Shown here: positions 6,001 through 6,044 of the stretch, in pieces
Layout of the letters: each line of letters begins with the position of its first letter
How positions within the stretch are numbered: the stretch's first letter is position 1
From: an uncultured bacterium
GTDB taxonomy: Bacteria; Bacillota; Clostridia; Lachnospirales; Lachnospiraceae
NCBI GenBank assembly: GCA_947071365.1
Contig: CAMTFT010000126.1
Location: 1 to 6,044, forward strand
DNA length: 6,044 nt
Reading direction: 5' to 3'
Program-made: the position numbers and the translations under genes
The notes under the pieces: generated by a model
Database searches by the model: none
The model's input: the letters and a program-made list of their open reading frames with translations, nothing else
Told to the model about the DNA's origin: nothing

Positions 6001-6044
6001 CTGTCTCTTATACACATCTCCGAGCCCACGAGACGGAGCTACAT
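6001..6044 (-). other. Untrimmed Nextera Read-2 adapter, inverted copy (artefact)
   Basis: This is the exact reverse complement of bases 3-46: Tn5 mosaic end (6001-6019), Read-2 tail (6020-6034), index GGAGCTAC (6035-6042) and the start of P7. Genomic sequence ends at 6000. Confidence 0.97.

Noticed and set aside
1..6044. 44-bp terminal inverted repeats with Tn5 mosaic ends, resembling a transposon or linear element
   Set aside because: They include the Nextera Read-2 tail, an index and part of P7, so they are library adapters.

Overview
This window is a single 6 kb fragment from a Gram-positive, low-to-mid GC Firmicute, most likely a gut clostridium of the Lachnospiraceae type. The case rests on AAGGAG ribosome binding sites, two class C sortases, LPxTG-type surface pilins, and a C-terminal piece of a clostridial Rpn/PD-(D/E)XK 'transposase' family protein. 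No species can be named from the sequence alone. The first 46 and last 44 bases are not genomic. They are untrimmed Nextera (Tn5 tagmentation) Read-2 adapters with the same 8-base index, in opposite orientation, so natural sequence runs from about 47 to 6000.

The left and central part (47-4963, + strand) is a sortase-assembled pilus locus. It begins inside a pilin gene that has lost its signal peptide to the fragment edge and ends with an LPSTG cell-wall sorting signal. After a 221-bp gap with a strong GC-rich hairpin come two tandem, clearly paralogous class C (pilin-polymerising) sortases. A second pilin follows, with signal peptide, pilin-motif lysine, two CnaB/SpaA-like domains and an SPRTG sorting signal; its start overlaps the second sortase by 20 bases. 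The expected flow is: pilins exported by Sec, held in the membrane by their C-terminal helix, cleaved at the xPxTG motif by a sortase and joined through the pilin-motif lysine of the next subunit. Intramolecular isopeptide bonds would stiffen the fibre. Two sortases and two pilins with different sorting motifs suggest division of labour.

The right part (4964-6000) starts with a 12-bp-stem terminator shared by two convergent units. A - strand gene (5578-5018) follows, with a strong promoter and its own ribosome binding site. It encodes only the C-terminal half of an Rpn/PD-(D/E)XK family protein and ends in a coiled coil built from 42-bp tandem repeats. The remaining 250 bases are AT-rich non-coding sequence with a possible promoter reading out to the right.

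The most interesting points are three: the abrupt base-composition switch inside the first pilin, exactly before its sorting signal (a pilin ectodomain apparently exchanged onto a resident anchor); the stand-alone Rpn C-terminal protein, which resembles the small inhibitor half of Rpn toxin-antitoxin systems; and the paired pilins and sortases with unusual D-x-F lid motifs.
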